Shown in pieces: positions 44,740-53,681 of a stretch of 64,000 bases of DNA (its first letter is position 1; each line of letters opens with the position of its first letter). A program made the position numbers and the translations under genes. The stretch spans positions 1 to 64,000 of the forward strand of contig MTML01000040.1 of the NCBI GenBank assembly GCA_002011215.1, written 5' to 3'. The stretch comes from Archaeoglobus sp. JdFR-24 (GTDB taxonomy: Archaea; Halobacteriota; Archaeoglobi; Archaeoglobales; Archaeoglobaceae). The notes under the pieces were generated by a model that saw only the letters and a program-made list of their open reading frames with translations, had not been told where the DNA came from and did not search any database.

Positions 44740-45405
44740 ATGAAACTGGCAGCACTAGTCTCTGGTGGAAAAGACTCGCTTCTTGCATTTCATCTTGCGA
44801 GCAAATCGAACAAGATAGTTTGTCTGGTTGGGGTTATTTCAGCCAATCCAGATTCCTATATGTATCATACTCCAAACACACACCTTCTTGATGCGATTGC
44901 TGTAAACACAGGACTTCCAATGTTAAAAATACCTACTGAAGGGCTTGAAGAAAAAGAGGTTGAGGATTTGAAAAAATCCATAGAGTTGCTGAATGTAGAT
45001 GGCATAGTTATTGGTGGAATAGCCTCCAACTACCAGAAATCCAGATTTGAGAAAATATGTGATGAACTTGGTATTGAATTGGTTTCACCACTGTGGGGAT
45101 GGGATGGAGAGAAAGTGGTAGAATATGTTTCTAAAATCTTTGATGCTATAATCGTTAAAGTTTCAGCAATGGGGCTGGATAGAGAATGGCTTGGGCGAAA
45201 AGTTGACGAAAAACTAATTTCAGAGCTGAGAGAACTCAACAAGAAATATGGCATAAACATGGCAGGAGAGGGCGGAGAATACGAAACACTTGTTGTAGAT
45301 GCTCCATTTTTCAAAAAAAGGATAAAAATAATTGAAAGTCATGTATTAAGTGACAATCTTTCAGGGATACTTATTGTTGATAAATTTGTACTTGAAAGCA
45401 AATAG
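44740..45405 (+). CDS. dph6: Diphthine--ammonia ligase
   Basis: A 221-residue ATP-pyrophosphatase-fold enzyme, the final step of diphthamide synthesis on EF-2. It has the PP-loop LVSGGKDSLLAFHLA at the start and the family tail GINMAGEGGEYETLVVDAPFF. Just downstream of the alanine dehydrogenase gene (12 bases) and likely cotranscribed, though functionally unrelated. Confidence 0.9.
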   Translation: MKLAALVSGGKDSLLAFHLASKSNKIVCLVGVISANPDSYMYHTPNTHLLDAIAVNTGLPMLKIPTEGLEEKEVEDLKKSIELLNVDGIVIGGIASNYQKSRFEKICDELGIELVSPLWGWDGEKVVEYVSKIFDAIIVKVSAMGLDREWLGRKVDEKLISELRELNKKYGINMAGEGGEYETLVVDAPFFKKRIKIIESHVLSDNLSGILIVDKFVLESK

Positions 45406-45522
45406 CTGTCGCTCAGTTAATTTTTAAAGGGCAAGTTGTATTGAACTAAAATGAAAATCCGATATATTAAAATAGTAAAAAAGCCGTTAACACTCTCAGC
45501 TAATTTAAGGAGAGTGGTGAAT

Positions 45523-45687
45523 ATGGCCAAATATCAGTGCACAGTTTGTGGATATGTATATGATGAAGAGGAGGGAGATCCTGATAGTGATGTTGCACCG
45601 GGGACAAAGTGGGAAGACCTTCCAGATGATTGGGTATGTCCCGTCTGTGGCGCCTCAAAAGATGATTTTGAGAAAATAGAAGACTGA
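45523..45687 (+). CDS. rub: Rubredoxin
   Basis: A classical 54-residue rubredoxin with the two iron-binding knuckles [16 protein letters not shown] and [14 protein letters not shown]. The ATG at 45523 has ggtga five bases ahead and gives the standard length; the open frame extends back to 45451 but that part is not conserved-looking. It lies directly upstream of the A-type flavoprotein and is its likely electron donor. Confidence 0.96.
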   Translation: MAKYQCTVCGYVYDEEEGDPDSDVAPGTKWEDLPDDWVCPVCGASKDDFEKIED

Positions 45688-45741
45688 TTGTATATAACAG
45701 TTTTTATTTTTTGTCTTCATTCAAAACGAGGTGGTGGAGAT

Positions 45742-46911
45742 ATGGTTGTGAAATTAAAGGATGGTATCTTCTGGGTTGGTGCTGTAGACTGGAATATTAG
45801 AGATTTTCACGGTTATATTACTAATTACGGGACCACTTATAACGCGTATCTCATCAAATCCCAAAAGAATGTTCTTGTTGACACTGTAAAGGCTGGTTTT
45901 GAAGATCAGCTGTTTTATAGATTAAGCCAGAATGGTGTTACTAAGCTGGATTATATTGTGGTAAATCATTTAGAGATGGATCACACCTCTGCACTCAAGA
46001 AAGTAATTGAGAAATTTCCGGACGCAGTAATTGTAACCAGCAAAAAGGGAGATGAAGGAATAAGAAATATCTATGGGATTGAACATGAAACTCAGGTAAT
46101 CAAGACCGGGAGCCAGCTTGAAATTGGTGATAAAACCCTGACTTTTATTGAAACTCCGATGGTTCACTGGCCAGATAGTATGGCAACTTATATTGTTGAG
46201 GATAAAGTCCTTTTGCCAAACGATGCCTTCGGCTTGCACTATGCATCAAACAGAAGGTTTGATTATGAATTTAGTGAGCAGGAAATTGGAAGACTGTACT
46301 ATGAGGCTGCAAAATACTATGCTAATATAGTTTTACCATACAGCAAACAGGTACAGAATGTGTTAAAGAAAATCGAAAACCTCAGTATTGAGGTCATTGG
46401 ACCGAGTCATGGAATCATATGGTCTGAAAAAATACCGGAAGTGATTGAAAACTACAAAAAATGGAGTTCAGGATTGAGTGATGAGAAAATTATCGTGTTG
46501 TATGACACAATGTGGAAACACACTGAAAAAGCCGCTTTTGAAATAATCAAGGGTATTGAGGATGAGGGTGTGGATTACAGGTTTTACAGAATAGGAAAAT
46601 CTGATTTCTCCGAAATGATAACTGAGGTTATGCTTGCAAAGGGCATAATCATCGGCTCTCCAACTTTGAACAGGGAGTTATTTCCGACTGTTGCTGCCTT
46701 TCTAACATATATGAAAGGATTGAAACCCTTTGGTAAGGTAGGGGCTACCTTTGGAAGCTACGGATGGAGTGGGGAAGCAGTTGGTAAAATCGTTGAAGTT
46801 TTCAAAGAATTAAAGTTTGAGGTAGTTGGAAGTGCGAGATTCAAGTTTGTTTCGGATGAGGAAGAACTTCGAGAGCTTGGCAGAGAAGTTGCCCGAAGGG
46901 TAAAATCCTGA
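45742..46911 (+). CDS. fprA: A-type flavoprotein (flavodiiron protein)
   Basis: A 389-residue diiron/FMN enzyme that reduces oxygen to water (or NO to N2O). The metallo-beta-lactamase half holds the diiron ligands in NHLEMDHTSAL, with ETPMVHWPDSM and PSHGIIW further on; a flavodoxin half starts near IIVLYDTMWKHTEKAA. Start at ATG 45742 behind ggtggtggagat. Rubredoxin immediately upstream supplies electrons, so the pair is an oxygen-defence module. Confidence 0.93.
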   Translation: MVVKLKDGIFWVGAVDWNIRDFHGYITNYGTTYNAYLIKSQKNVLVDTVKAGFEDQLFYRLSQNGVTKLDYIVVNHLEMDHTSALKKVIEKFPDAVIVTSKKGDEGIRNIYGIEHETQVIKTGSQLEIGDKTLTFIETPMVHWPDSMATYIVEDKVLLPNDAFGLHYASNRRFDYEFSEQEIGRLYYEAAKYYANIVLPYSKQVQNVLKKIENLSIEVIGPSHGIIWSEKIPEVIENYKKWSSGLSDEKIIVLYDTMWKHTEKAAFEIIKGIEDEGVDYRFYRIGKSDFSEMITEVMLAKGIIIGSPTLNRELFPTVAAFLTYMKGLKPFGKVGATFGSYGWSGEAVGKIVEVFKELKFEVVGSARFKFVSDEEELRELGREVARRVKS

Positions 46912-46978
46912 TGCGAGTCAATCGATTCAAGCTTAATTTAAATACCCCTTTTCAACTGTATTATTAGATGATGGTTAA

Positions 46979-47896
46979 ATGATGGAGATCTTTGAACTCA
47001 TTGAAAGAAATTACCTGGAAAAAGGAAACCCCTTGGGAGTTAAAATAGATAACAGCTGGGCTGAGAGAGCCCGAATCCCTAAGGGCGGTAAAAGGATACT
47101 CTTCACCGGGCAATCCTATCAGTTGATGCCATTTACACTTGCAGCACTCAAATTACTTGATTTACTGGAAGTTATACCAAATTTTGGCCTTTCATCGCTG
47201 AAAAATCCATTTTTTAATTTTGTGAGTGAAAAACTGGGTCTTCTCATGAGTATAGTGTTGGAAAGAAAACCTTTTGAGGAAGCTCTTGTGAGTGCAGCAC
47301 TATTAATAGATGCAAACACAGGTTTCCTTTATGATGAAGAGCCCTATGATGGAGCCCTTTTGTATGATTTTGGAATGGAATGGCTTGTAGATTTGAATGA
47401 AAGGAGGATAAAAAAAGTCTTTGAAAGTAATGGTGTTGAGGAAATAATAACCATTTCACCTCACTCTTACCACATGTTCAAGAACGTTTATTCTGTTGAT
47501 GTAGAAGTGTTTCATATCTATGAAATTCTAGCAGCAAATGGTTTTTCTGTAAGGACAGGAAATGCGATGCATGATCCGTGCCTCCTTACAAGAAAGAATA
47601 ATCTTCTTGAACCCGTGAGAAAAGTGATAAGGGCCGAATTGCCTGAAAAGAATGGAAAAATGACCTCATGCTGTGGTGGGCCAGTAGAACTGATTTATCC
47701 AGATCTCTCGATGAAAATTGGAGCAAAAAGGGGAGAAGAGCTGATGGGAGTATGTGGATCAGTTGATAGGGTGTCAAAGGATGCATGTAAAATCCTGACT
47801 GCATGCCCCATTTGTTTGATGAATTTCATAAGGTGTGGATTCAATGCAGAAGATTGTTTAACTACCCTCAGGAAGAATATAGAGGTTACCAGGTGA
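46979..47896 (+). CDS. CCG-domain iron-sulfur oxidoreductase subunit
   Basis: A 305-residue protein with one complete cysteine-rich (CCG) domain: HDPCLLTRKN, MTSCCGGPVE, and CPICLMNF, as in HdrB, GlpC and LutA. The N-terminal half keeps a degenerate copy (ITISPHSYHMFKN). The next gene, five bases on, encodes a LUD/ferredoxin protein, so together they resemble the LutA-LutB pair of lactate oxidation. The initiator is one of two consecutive ATGs (46979/46982). Confidence 0.8.
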   Translation: MMEIFELIERNYLEKGNPLGVKIDNSWAERARIPKGGKRILFTGQSYQLMPFTLAALKLLDLLEVIPNFGLSSLKNPFFNFVSEKLGLLMSIVLERKPFEEALVSAALLIDANTGFLYDEEPYDGALLYDFGMEWLVDLNERRIKKVFESNGVEEIITISPHSYHMFKNVYSVDVEVFHIYEILAANGFSVRTGNAMHDPCLLTRKNNLLEPVRKVIRAELPEKNGKMTSCCGGPVELIYPDLSMKIGAKRGEELMGVCGSVDRVSKDACKILTACPICLMNFIRCGFNAEDCLTTLRKNIEVTR

Positions 47897-47900
47897 TCAT

Positions 47901-49160
47901 ATGCGTAACAGCTCAGAGACAGAAAATTGTAGCAATTCAGGAATAGATGACTTAGATATGGGTGTCAAAGAATTCCGGAAGGTAATAAAAACAGAAATAA
48001 AAAATTTTGATGCTCAATTAGCCTTTAAAAGAGCCTCAGAATCCTTCAGAAGAAATCTTGAGAATGTTATCAGAAAATACCCGCAAACAATGGATTTAAT
48101 TGAAGAGGTAAGAAAAGTAAAAGAAGATTCGATTACCAATCTGAAAAACTTGGTGGAAATAACAATAGAGAATATGGAGGCAAATGGGATAAAGGTTATT
48201 TTTGCAAAAACCGCTGCAGATGCCAGAGAAGCCATTCTTGAAGAACTTGGCTTCAGTGAGGATGGTAAGGGCATTGTTGCAAAGTCGAAAAGCATGACTC
48301 TTGAAGAAATCGGCCTGCGAGAGTTTCTTGAAATGAATGGTTTTGAAGTGTGGGAAACTGATCTCGGGGAATTTATTATCCAGCTAACCGGAGACAGGCC
48401 GATGCATCTGACCTCGCCGGCAATTCACATTTCAAAAGAAACGATTGCAAAGCTGATTAATGAAAGAATTAACAACTCGGGTGAAATAGATTCCATCGAC
48501 TCTATTGTTAAAGCAGTGAGAATTTTTTTGAGAGATAAGCTGATAAACGCTAAAGCAGGTATCAGCGGTTCGAATGTTATTTCGGCTGAAACGGGGAGTC
48601 TTATGATAATAGAGAATGAGGGAAATGCCCGTCTCACAACCGGTCTTCCAAGAAAACACATAGCAGTTGTTGGGATTGAAAAAATAGTCCCAAGGTTGAG
48701 TGATGCTTACAGGGTTGCAGAACTGACATGGAGATTTGCCGGATATGGAATGCCAAGTTATTTTGAGGTTATCAGCTCTCCGAGTAAAACTGGGGACATT
48801 GAGAAGAAGATAGTTATGGGTGCTCACGGACCTGAAGAGCTGACAGTTGTTCTGCTCGATAACGGCAGATTGAAGGCGAGCAGGGATGAGGTCTTAAGGG
48901 AAGCTTTGAAGTGTCTTAGATGTGGAGCGTGCATGTACGAATGTCCCGTTTTCTCCGAACTCAGGGGGAATTGGGGTGAAGTATATATGGGCGGAATTGG
49001 CGTTCTGTGGAGTGCAATAATAGGCAGTAAGTTTGCACACCTTGCGATGGCATGTCTTCTCTGTTCCCGGTGTGGCGAAATATGTCCGGCTGGCATAGAT
49101 GCGGGAAAACTCATAAGAGAGATCAGAAAAAGAGTTATCGCTGAATTCAAGAACATGTGA
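47901..49160 (+). CDS. LUD-domain iron-sulfur protein (LutB/LldF-like)
   Basis: A 419-residue protein. A helical N-terminus is followed by the LUD domain (GIKVIFAKTAADAREAIL, KSKSMTLEEIGLREFLE, SAETGSLMIIENEGNARL), and a C-terminal two-cluster ferredoxin domain with CLRCGACMYECP and CLLCSRCGEICP. This is the LutB layout used in oxidation of L-lactate to pyruvate. Neighbouring CCG protein and malate dehydrogenase suit that role; the physiological substrate is inferred. Confidence 0.87.
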   Translation: MRNSSETENCSNSGIDDLDMGVKEFRKVIKTEIKNFDAQLAFKRASESFRRNLENVIRKYPQTMDLIEEVRKVKEDSITNLKNLVEITIENMEANGIKVIFAKTAADAREAILEELGFSEDGKGIVAKSKSMTLEEIGLREFLEMNGFEVWETDLGEFIIQLTGDRPMHLTSPAIHISKETIAKLINERINNSGEIDSIDSIVKAVRIFLRDKLINAKAGISGSNVISAETGSLMIIENEGNARLTTGLPRKHIAVVGIEKIVPRLSDAYRVAELTWRFAGYGMPSYFEVISSPSKTGDIEKKIVMGAHGPEELTVVLLDNGRLKASRDEVLREALKCLRCGACMYECPVFSELRGNWGEVYMGGIGVLWSAIIGSKFAHLAMACLLCSRCGEICPAGIDAGKLIREIRKRVIAEFKNM

Positions 49161-49347
49161 GGTTTGAGTGGTATCGGAAAGGAGATTGAGCTTGATATAT
49201 GGGTAGAGTTAAATTGAACAGAACCAGAGGTAAGTGGCAGGAAAAAGCAATACAAGCGTTGAAAACAAAAACATCGGAATACTAAAAGACAAAATTCAAA
49301 ACGACAAAAATCATAAAGTTTAATTACCATTATAAAATTATTCAATT

Positions 49348-49374
49348 TCTGGATGGAGGTCTCTGGATGGAGGT
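49348..49374 (+). repeat. Duplicated ribosome-binding segment upstream of mdh
   Basis: tctggatggaggt occurs at 49348-49360 and again at 49362-49374, one base between, so the Shine-Dalgarno ggaggt is present twice. Only the second copy is spaced for the GTG start at 49381. Confidence 0.75.
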
Positions 49375-49380
49375 GAAATT

Positions 49381-50268
49381 GTGAAAATAGGTTTTGTTGG
49401 AGCCGGAAGAATCGGCTCAACGTCAGCATTTACTTGTCTTCAGCATTTGGAGCTGGATGAAATTGCAATAGTAGATATTTTAGAGGATCTGGCTGTTGGA
49501 GAGGCGATGGATCTTTCGCATGCTGCAGCGGGTTTTGATAAGTATCCTGAGATTAAAGGAGGATCGGATTATTCTCTTTTGAAGGGAAGTGAAATTATCG
49601 TTGTTAGTGCCGGTCTGGCAAGAAAACCAGGAATGACGAGACTGGATCTTGCAACAAAAAATGCTGGGATCATAATGGATATAGCGAAAAATATAATGGA
49701 GAACTCTCCCGAGAGCAAAATACTCGTGGTGACGAATCCGATGGATGTGATGAATTATATCATGTGGAAGGAGACTGGCAAGCCGAGAAATGAAGTGTTT
49801 GGAATGGGGAACATTTTAGATTCTTCAAGGCTCAAGGAGAGGCTATATGCACACGGTGCGAGAAACATCAGGAAAGCATACATAATTGGTGAGCATGGAG
49901 ACAGCATGTTTCCTGCGAAGAGCCTTGCAGATTTTGATAATGAGGTTGACTGGGTGAAGGTGGAACAGGAAACGAGGTTTATAGCGGCAGAGGTAATAAA
50001 GAGGAAGGGTGCTACGATTTATGGTCCTGCGGTTTGTATTTACAGAATGGTCAGGGCTGTGGTTGATGACACAAAAGAAGAAATTCCAACGAGTGTAATT
50101 CTGGACGGGGAATACGGGATAAAGGATGTTGCACTTGGTGTGCCGGTTATTCTGGGTAGAAATGGGGTAGAGAAGATTGTGGAATATGATCTGCCTGAAG
50201 AGGAACTCTCGGGATTGAAAAACTCTGCAAAGATTCTGAGAGAAAGGCTTTCTGAACTTGGTTACTGA
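49381..50268 (+). CDS. mdh: Malate dehydrogenase (LDH-like)
   Basis: A 295-residue NAD(P)-linked enzyme. GFVGAGRIGSTSAFTCL is the nucleotide loop, LARKPGMTRLDLA carries the arginines that bind the malate/oxaloacetate carboxylate, VTNPMDVMNYIMW and the catalytic histidine in IGEHGDSMF follow. Sequence agrees closely with A. fulgidus malate dehydrogenase as I remember it. Start is GTG 49381 behind ggaggtga. A TATA-like element (cattataaaatt) lies near 49328. Confidence 0.94.
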   Translation: MKIGFVGAGRIGSTSAFTCLQHLELDEIAIVDILEDLAVGEAMDLSHAAAGFDKYPEIKGGSDYSLLKGSEIIVVSAGLARKPGMTRLDLATKNAGIIMDIAKNIMENSPESKILVVTNPMDVMNYIMWKETGKPRNEVFGMGNILDSSRLKERLYAHGARNIRKAYIIGEHGDSMFPAKSLADFDNEVDWVKVEQETRFIAAEVIKRKGATIYGPAVCIYRMVRAVVDDTKEEIPTSVILDGEYGIKDVALGVPVILGRNGVEKIVEYDLPEEELSGLKNSAKILRERLSELGY

Positions 50269-50457
50269 TCTTTTTTATTTTGTTTTACTGGTTTATGGTT
50301 TGAGTTAATTTAAGTTAAAACGTGGGAGTATGTATATGGTTTGAAGGGCAATTTGGGTTAATGTAAGCAACCTATATAGTATTTTTGAGGTGTGTTAGTA
50401 CTTAGCAACTAAAGTATGGTGATAACAATCAAATAGCTCAGAATCAGAAAGTATGAT

Positions 50458-50955
50458 TTATTTTAATTCATTGAGAAGTTCTAATGCTTTTTCACGTGGT
50501 ATTTTTGTTATTGTATCTAGTTTACCCTCTTTCCACCATTTTTCTAACTTGATCTGAGGAAATAATCTAAAAAGGTATTTTAGGAAATGATTCTATGTCT
50601 GCGATGATGTATCCGTCAATCTCTGAAAGTTTATCTAAAAAACCATCCTCATCAAAACTACGCCCTGAACCAACCATATAGCTAGGGCAAAAGTATATAC
50701 TATTACTTGAAATACTGCGAGCGAACCTCCCATTTTCTACCTTGAGAATCTATTGTATCAAAACCGGCGCCTTCACTGGGTGCAAGAGCACCTTTTTAGA
50801 ACTTCATGAGTAAGTCTCCGCTCTAAAATAAATGACACTCTTTGACTGTCTGTAAAATATTCTTTTACATCATCTATATTTATTTTCAATGCTCGGGCAA
50901 TCTCTTTTATGTCCCAATCAAGAATCCCGTTTGACCTCTTTTTCATTAGCGTCAC
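50458..50955 (-). pseudogene. Decayed restriction endonuclease-like gene
   Basis: A coherent protein of about 165 residues can be read only by joining frames. The intact first part (from GTG 50955: NGILDWDIKEIARALKI, VSFILERRLTHEVLK) is followed by four lesions: an extra A in the run at 50793-50797; a four-base CGCT insertion near 50726-50732, after GFDTIDSQGRKWEVR; an amber codon at 50567-50569 where tryptophan is expected (IPF-stop-IISSDQ); and an extra A at 50539-50543 before WWKEGKLDTITKIPREKA. GFD...EVR resembles a PD-(D/E)XK nuclease core. Position downstream of a DNA methylase supports a restriction origin; exact family unknown. Confidence 0.72.
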
Positions 50956-51038
50956 GTTTCAGCATTTTTTATAATTCATTTAAATTTTACATTGCCTGGA
51001 TGAGATGGTAAAAGGCCTCTTCTCAGGCATCCATTCTT

Positions 51039-51693
51039 TTATTCCAGCCACTTTTCTGCTATTATACCTTCCGGTTTGTATATTTCCTTATTGTCTGCAT
51101 TAAATTCTGGTTTAAAATTCACTCTAAGATAGGCTAAATCTACTAATTTCCAACCGACTATTTTCCAATGTTTTGGGGTGGTCTCTTTTATAACAAATCC
51201 AAGTAATAAATGTCTCCCGTCAGCTTTTATTTTAGATCTTTTCGATGGCTTATAATAAAAATTCCTTGGAGACCCCTCCCTGACATTCTCAACTCTAGAA
51301 ACTTTGATTTCGATATATGTTACTCTGCCATATTTGTCTATTATCTCTAAATCAGGATAACCTTTTTGTTTTAATCTTTTTGCGTTAATCCCCTCGTCAA
51401 CCAATTCATTAACAAAAACATCTTCTAAAGGCTCACTTACATCATTGGGTCTATTACCTATAAGTTCATCACTTAGGTAGTAAATTTTTGCAACTTCACA
51501 AGCACTATGTTTAATTGATTCTATAAGATTCCGATCCTTTTCATCCTCCATATCAACTCTAAATATTCTTTTTCCAGTTGTCGCCTCTACAATCACAGGA
51601 AAAGCCACACCTTTAAGTGGTTGTAATACTTTTTTTTGCAAAATCCTTTAAATTCTCAAGTTCCCATTCAATTTCATCCTTACCCACCATCAT
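51039..51693 (-). pseudogene. PD-(D/E)XK nuclease of a restriction system, frameshifted in an A8 run
   Basis: Translation should begin at ATG 51693, which overlaps the preceding stop (ATGA), giving WELENLKDFAKK, but the frame then hits a run of eight A (51630-51637) and ends seven codons later. One A fewer restores a 217-residue protein continuing VLQPLKGVAFPVIVEATTG. The nuclease motif GYPDLEIIDKYGRVTYIEIK (D...E-x-K) is in the long downstream frame, which alone could start at TTG 51641. It may be dead, switchable by slippage at the A8 run, or a sequencing error. The gene is last in the methylase operon. Confidence 0.75.
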
Positions 51694-52145
51694 ATCAACC
51701 TCTTAAACAATTCTGTTAATTCCCTCAAAACTGATATCAAATATTCAACTTGCGTTCCTGTTGCACTTCCCTGTAAATTTCTTAATTCTTGGATAACCCT
51801 TTCAAAAACTTGCGTTGAAACTTGTTGTATTTCCGATACATCACAAGGAATAAAAATTCCACCTTGTGGACCCGGATAAACTAAACTAGCAACGATTCCT
51901 CGCCTTTTCAATTCTGTTAAAACACTGTTTTGAAATCCCTCTCTGTTTAAATTGATGCCTTGGTTTTTTAAGTATGTTAGGATTGCATCGATACTTATCC
52001 TATTATTTATACCGTAATGACCATTTGTAAGCAAGAACTTTACAGTTTCTACCTGCTCACGAGGATTATTTGCATTACTAATAAATAATTTTGCTCTCTG
52101 AACCCAAGGGCTATTTTGACAATTTACGTACTCTCCTCCACTCAT
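51690..52145 (-). CDS. Unrecognised protein of the restriction-modification operon, winged-helix-like
   Basis: A 151-residue protein between the methylase (5-base gap) and the nuclease (ATGA overlap). I do not recognise a family. The region ISIDAILTYLKNQGINL then NREGFQNSVLTELKRRGIVASLVYPGPQGGIFIP looks like a winged helix with a beta-hairpin wing, and the C-terminal 50 residues are an amphipathic helix. It could be a specificity, accessory or control protein of the system. Intact. Confidence 0.7.
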   Translation of the reverse strand: MSGGEYVNCQNSPWVQRAKLFISNANNPREQVETVKFLLTNGHYGINNRISIDAILTYLKNQGINLNREGFQNSVLTELKRRGIVASLVYPGPQGGIFIPCDVSEIQQVSTQVFERVIQELRNLQGSATGTQVEYLISVLRELTELFKRLI

Positions 52146-52149
52146 TTTA

Positions 52150-53445
52150 TTACTTCCGTATTTCTTTTTTGAAAATCAATATATTCTCTTTCTGCATCAC
52201 GTTATAAAGACCGAATATAATTTTATCTATGTTTTTCACGAGTTTAAATCCAATCTTTTCAGCATATTCTGTTATGAATTCAACAGTTTTAATTTCCTTG
52301 CCCTGATATGTAGCGTTCCCAATAACTATGGCAGCGTATTTACCTGATTTTAACACTCTGTAGATCTCTTCTAAACTTTTCTTCATATCTTCATTGTAAA
52401 GATTTATTTTTCTTTGTCCTTTCCCTCTTACACCAATAAATTCCTCTCTTATTTCTGATAAGTTGAATCCTAATGCTTTTAAAGCATGTGCATCATTTGC
52501 AACATAATCTAAAGCAATAGAATAGGGTGGAGATGTCACAATTCCATCAATACTCTCGTCTTCCAGTGGCAATTCTCGTGAATCACCAACTTTGATATCA
52601 ACTTTGCCTAAACTTAAATTTAATTCTTTAACTACATCCACATAATCTTTAACAGAAGCTATCATTAAATCCAAGTTTTTCATAAATGCTTTGGAAAAAT
52701 CCTTCTTTCTTCGTGCGTTATCGCTTATTGCTACTAATTGAACCATCTTATAAAAATTTTTCACTTTTTCGTTAGTAATCTCTTCTATTGCATCACCTAA
52801 TGACTTATTCTCAAGATTAAATAAATTTACGTTGATCCTTTTTAAGATTTCATCTTTCCGTTCTACTATTTCTGGCAAAACGTCTATTGATTCTGTTTTA
52901 ACTCTGCTCTGTAAGATACATAATGGAGATATATCTATACCAATGCAGTTAATCCCTAATAACTGTGCCTCAACAGCAGTTGTCCCACTTCCTATAAAAG
53001 GATCAAGAACTGTGTCGCCCTCATTAAGCCTAATAATATTTAATAATGCTCTAATCATCTGGGGGTGAAACTTCCCTTTATAAGGATATATCCAATGTGT
53101 TAAATATTGGTTTACAGAACGAGTTTTATTTCTTTTTACAATGTGGTAGTAGTCAGTGTACTCTCCTTTAATCAATTTGAAGTATGCCAGTCTCTTTTTT
53201 AAAAATTCTACATCAGACTCTTCTAACAATTTAAATTCCCTTAATCCATTTGTTACTTTAAATTTTACTCCTAACGATCTCAATTCGAGTTGTGATAATG
53301 CTAGCTCATATATGAATTGGACATTATCAAAAAGAATTAGTTGTCTATTTTCAGATAAGGGCTCCTCACTAAATGTCCAAAGACTTGAGAGTTTTTCTGC
53401 TTTTTCTAGCATTCTTTCTCCTTTATAGTTTGACTTCACATTCAT
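52150..53445 (-). CDS. DNA methyltransferase (probable N4-cytosine or N6-adenine)
   Basis: A 431-residue enzyme of the N4/N6 amino-methylase fold. SAM motif VLDPFIGSGTTAVEAQLLG at about residue 170 precedes the catalytic motif VTSPPYSIALDYV at about residue 320; SPPY is more typical of N4-cytosine enzymes. Two good starts exist, ATG 53445 (aaggag ahead) and ATG 53412 (aaaggag ahead). First gene of the three-gene restriction operon, and it looks intact although both nuclease genes are damaged. Recognition sequence unknown. Confidence 0.87.
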   Translation of the reverse strand: MNVKSNYKGERMLEKAEKLSSLWTFSEEPLSENRQLILFDNVQFIYELALSQLELRSLGVKFKVTNGLREFKLLEESDVEFLKKRLAYFKLIKGEYTDYYHIVKRNKTRSVNQYLTHWIYPYKGKFHPQMIRALLNIIRLNEGDTVLDPFIGSGTTAVEAQLLGINCIGIDISPLCILQSRVKTESIDVLPEIVERKDEILKRINVNLFNLENKSLGDAIEEITNEKVKNFYKMVQLVAISDNARRKKDFSKAFMKNLDLMIASVKDYVDVVKELNLSLGKVDIKVGDSRELPLEDESIDGIVTSPPYSIALDYVANDAHALKALGFNLSEIREEFIGVRGKGQRKINLYNEDMKKSLEEIYRVLKSGKYAAIVIGNATYQGKEIKTVEFITEYAEKIGFKLVKNIDKIIFGLYNVMQKENILIFKKEIRK

Positions 53446-53527
53446 CGTTATCTCCTTCATGTTAGCTTTTGTGAATAATGTATTTTTAAACCTGTCGCAA
53501 TGCCATAGCCACTTAACCAAATTTCAG

Positions 53528-53570
53528 ATTGCTTGTTAAGTATAAATTCACTTATGAATCATCAAGCAAT
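53528..53570. promoter_or_regulatory. Inverted repeat upstream of the methylase
   Basis: attgcttg at 53528-53535 and caagcaat at 53563-53570 form an 8-base inverted repeat around a TATA-like box (minus strand, near 53542-53550). A second possible TATA (caggtttaaaaatac, minus strand) is near 53488. Candidate operator for control of the restriction-modification operon. Confidence 0.35.
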
Positions 53571-53681
53571 ATTGTCGGTTAAGTAAATATTGTTTGGTAT
53601 ATGGTATTGCTTACACTTTACTTACGCTTTTGTTTAATAAAATACGAGTAGGGTCTTTACCAAATCGCATCTCAGCCACCT

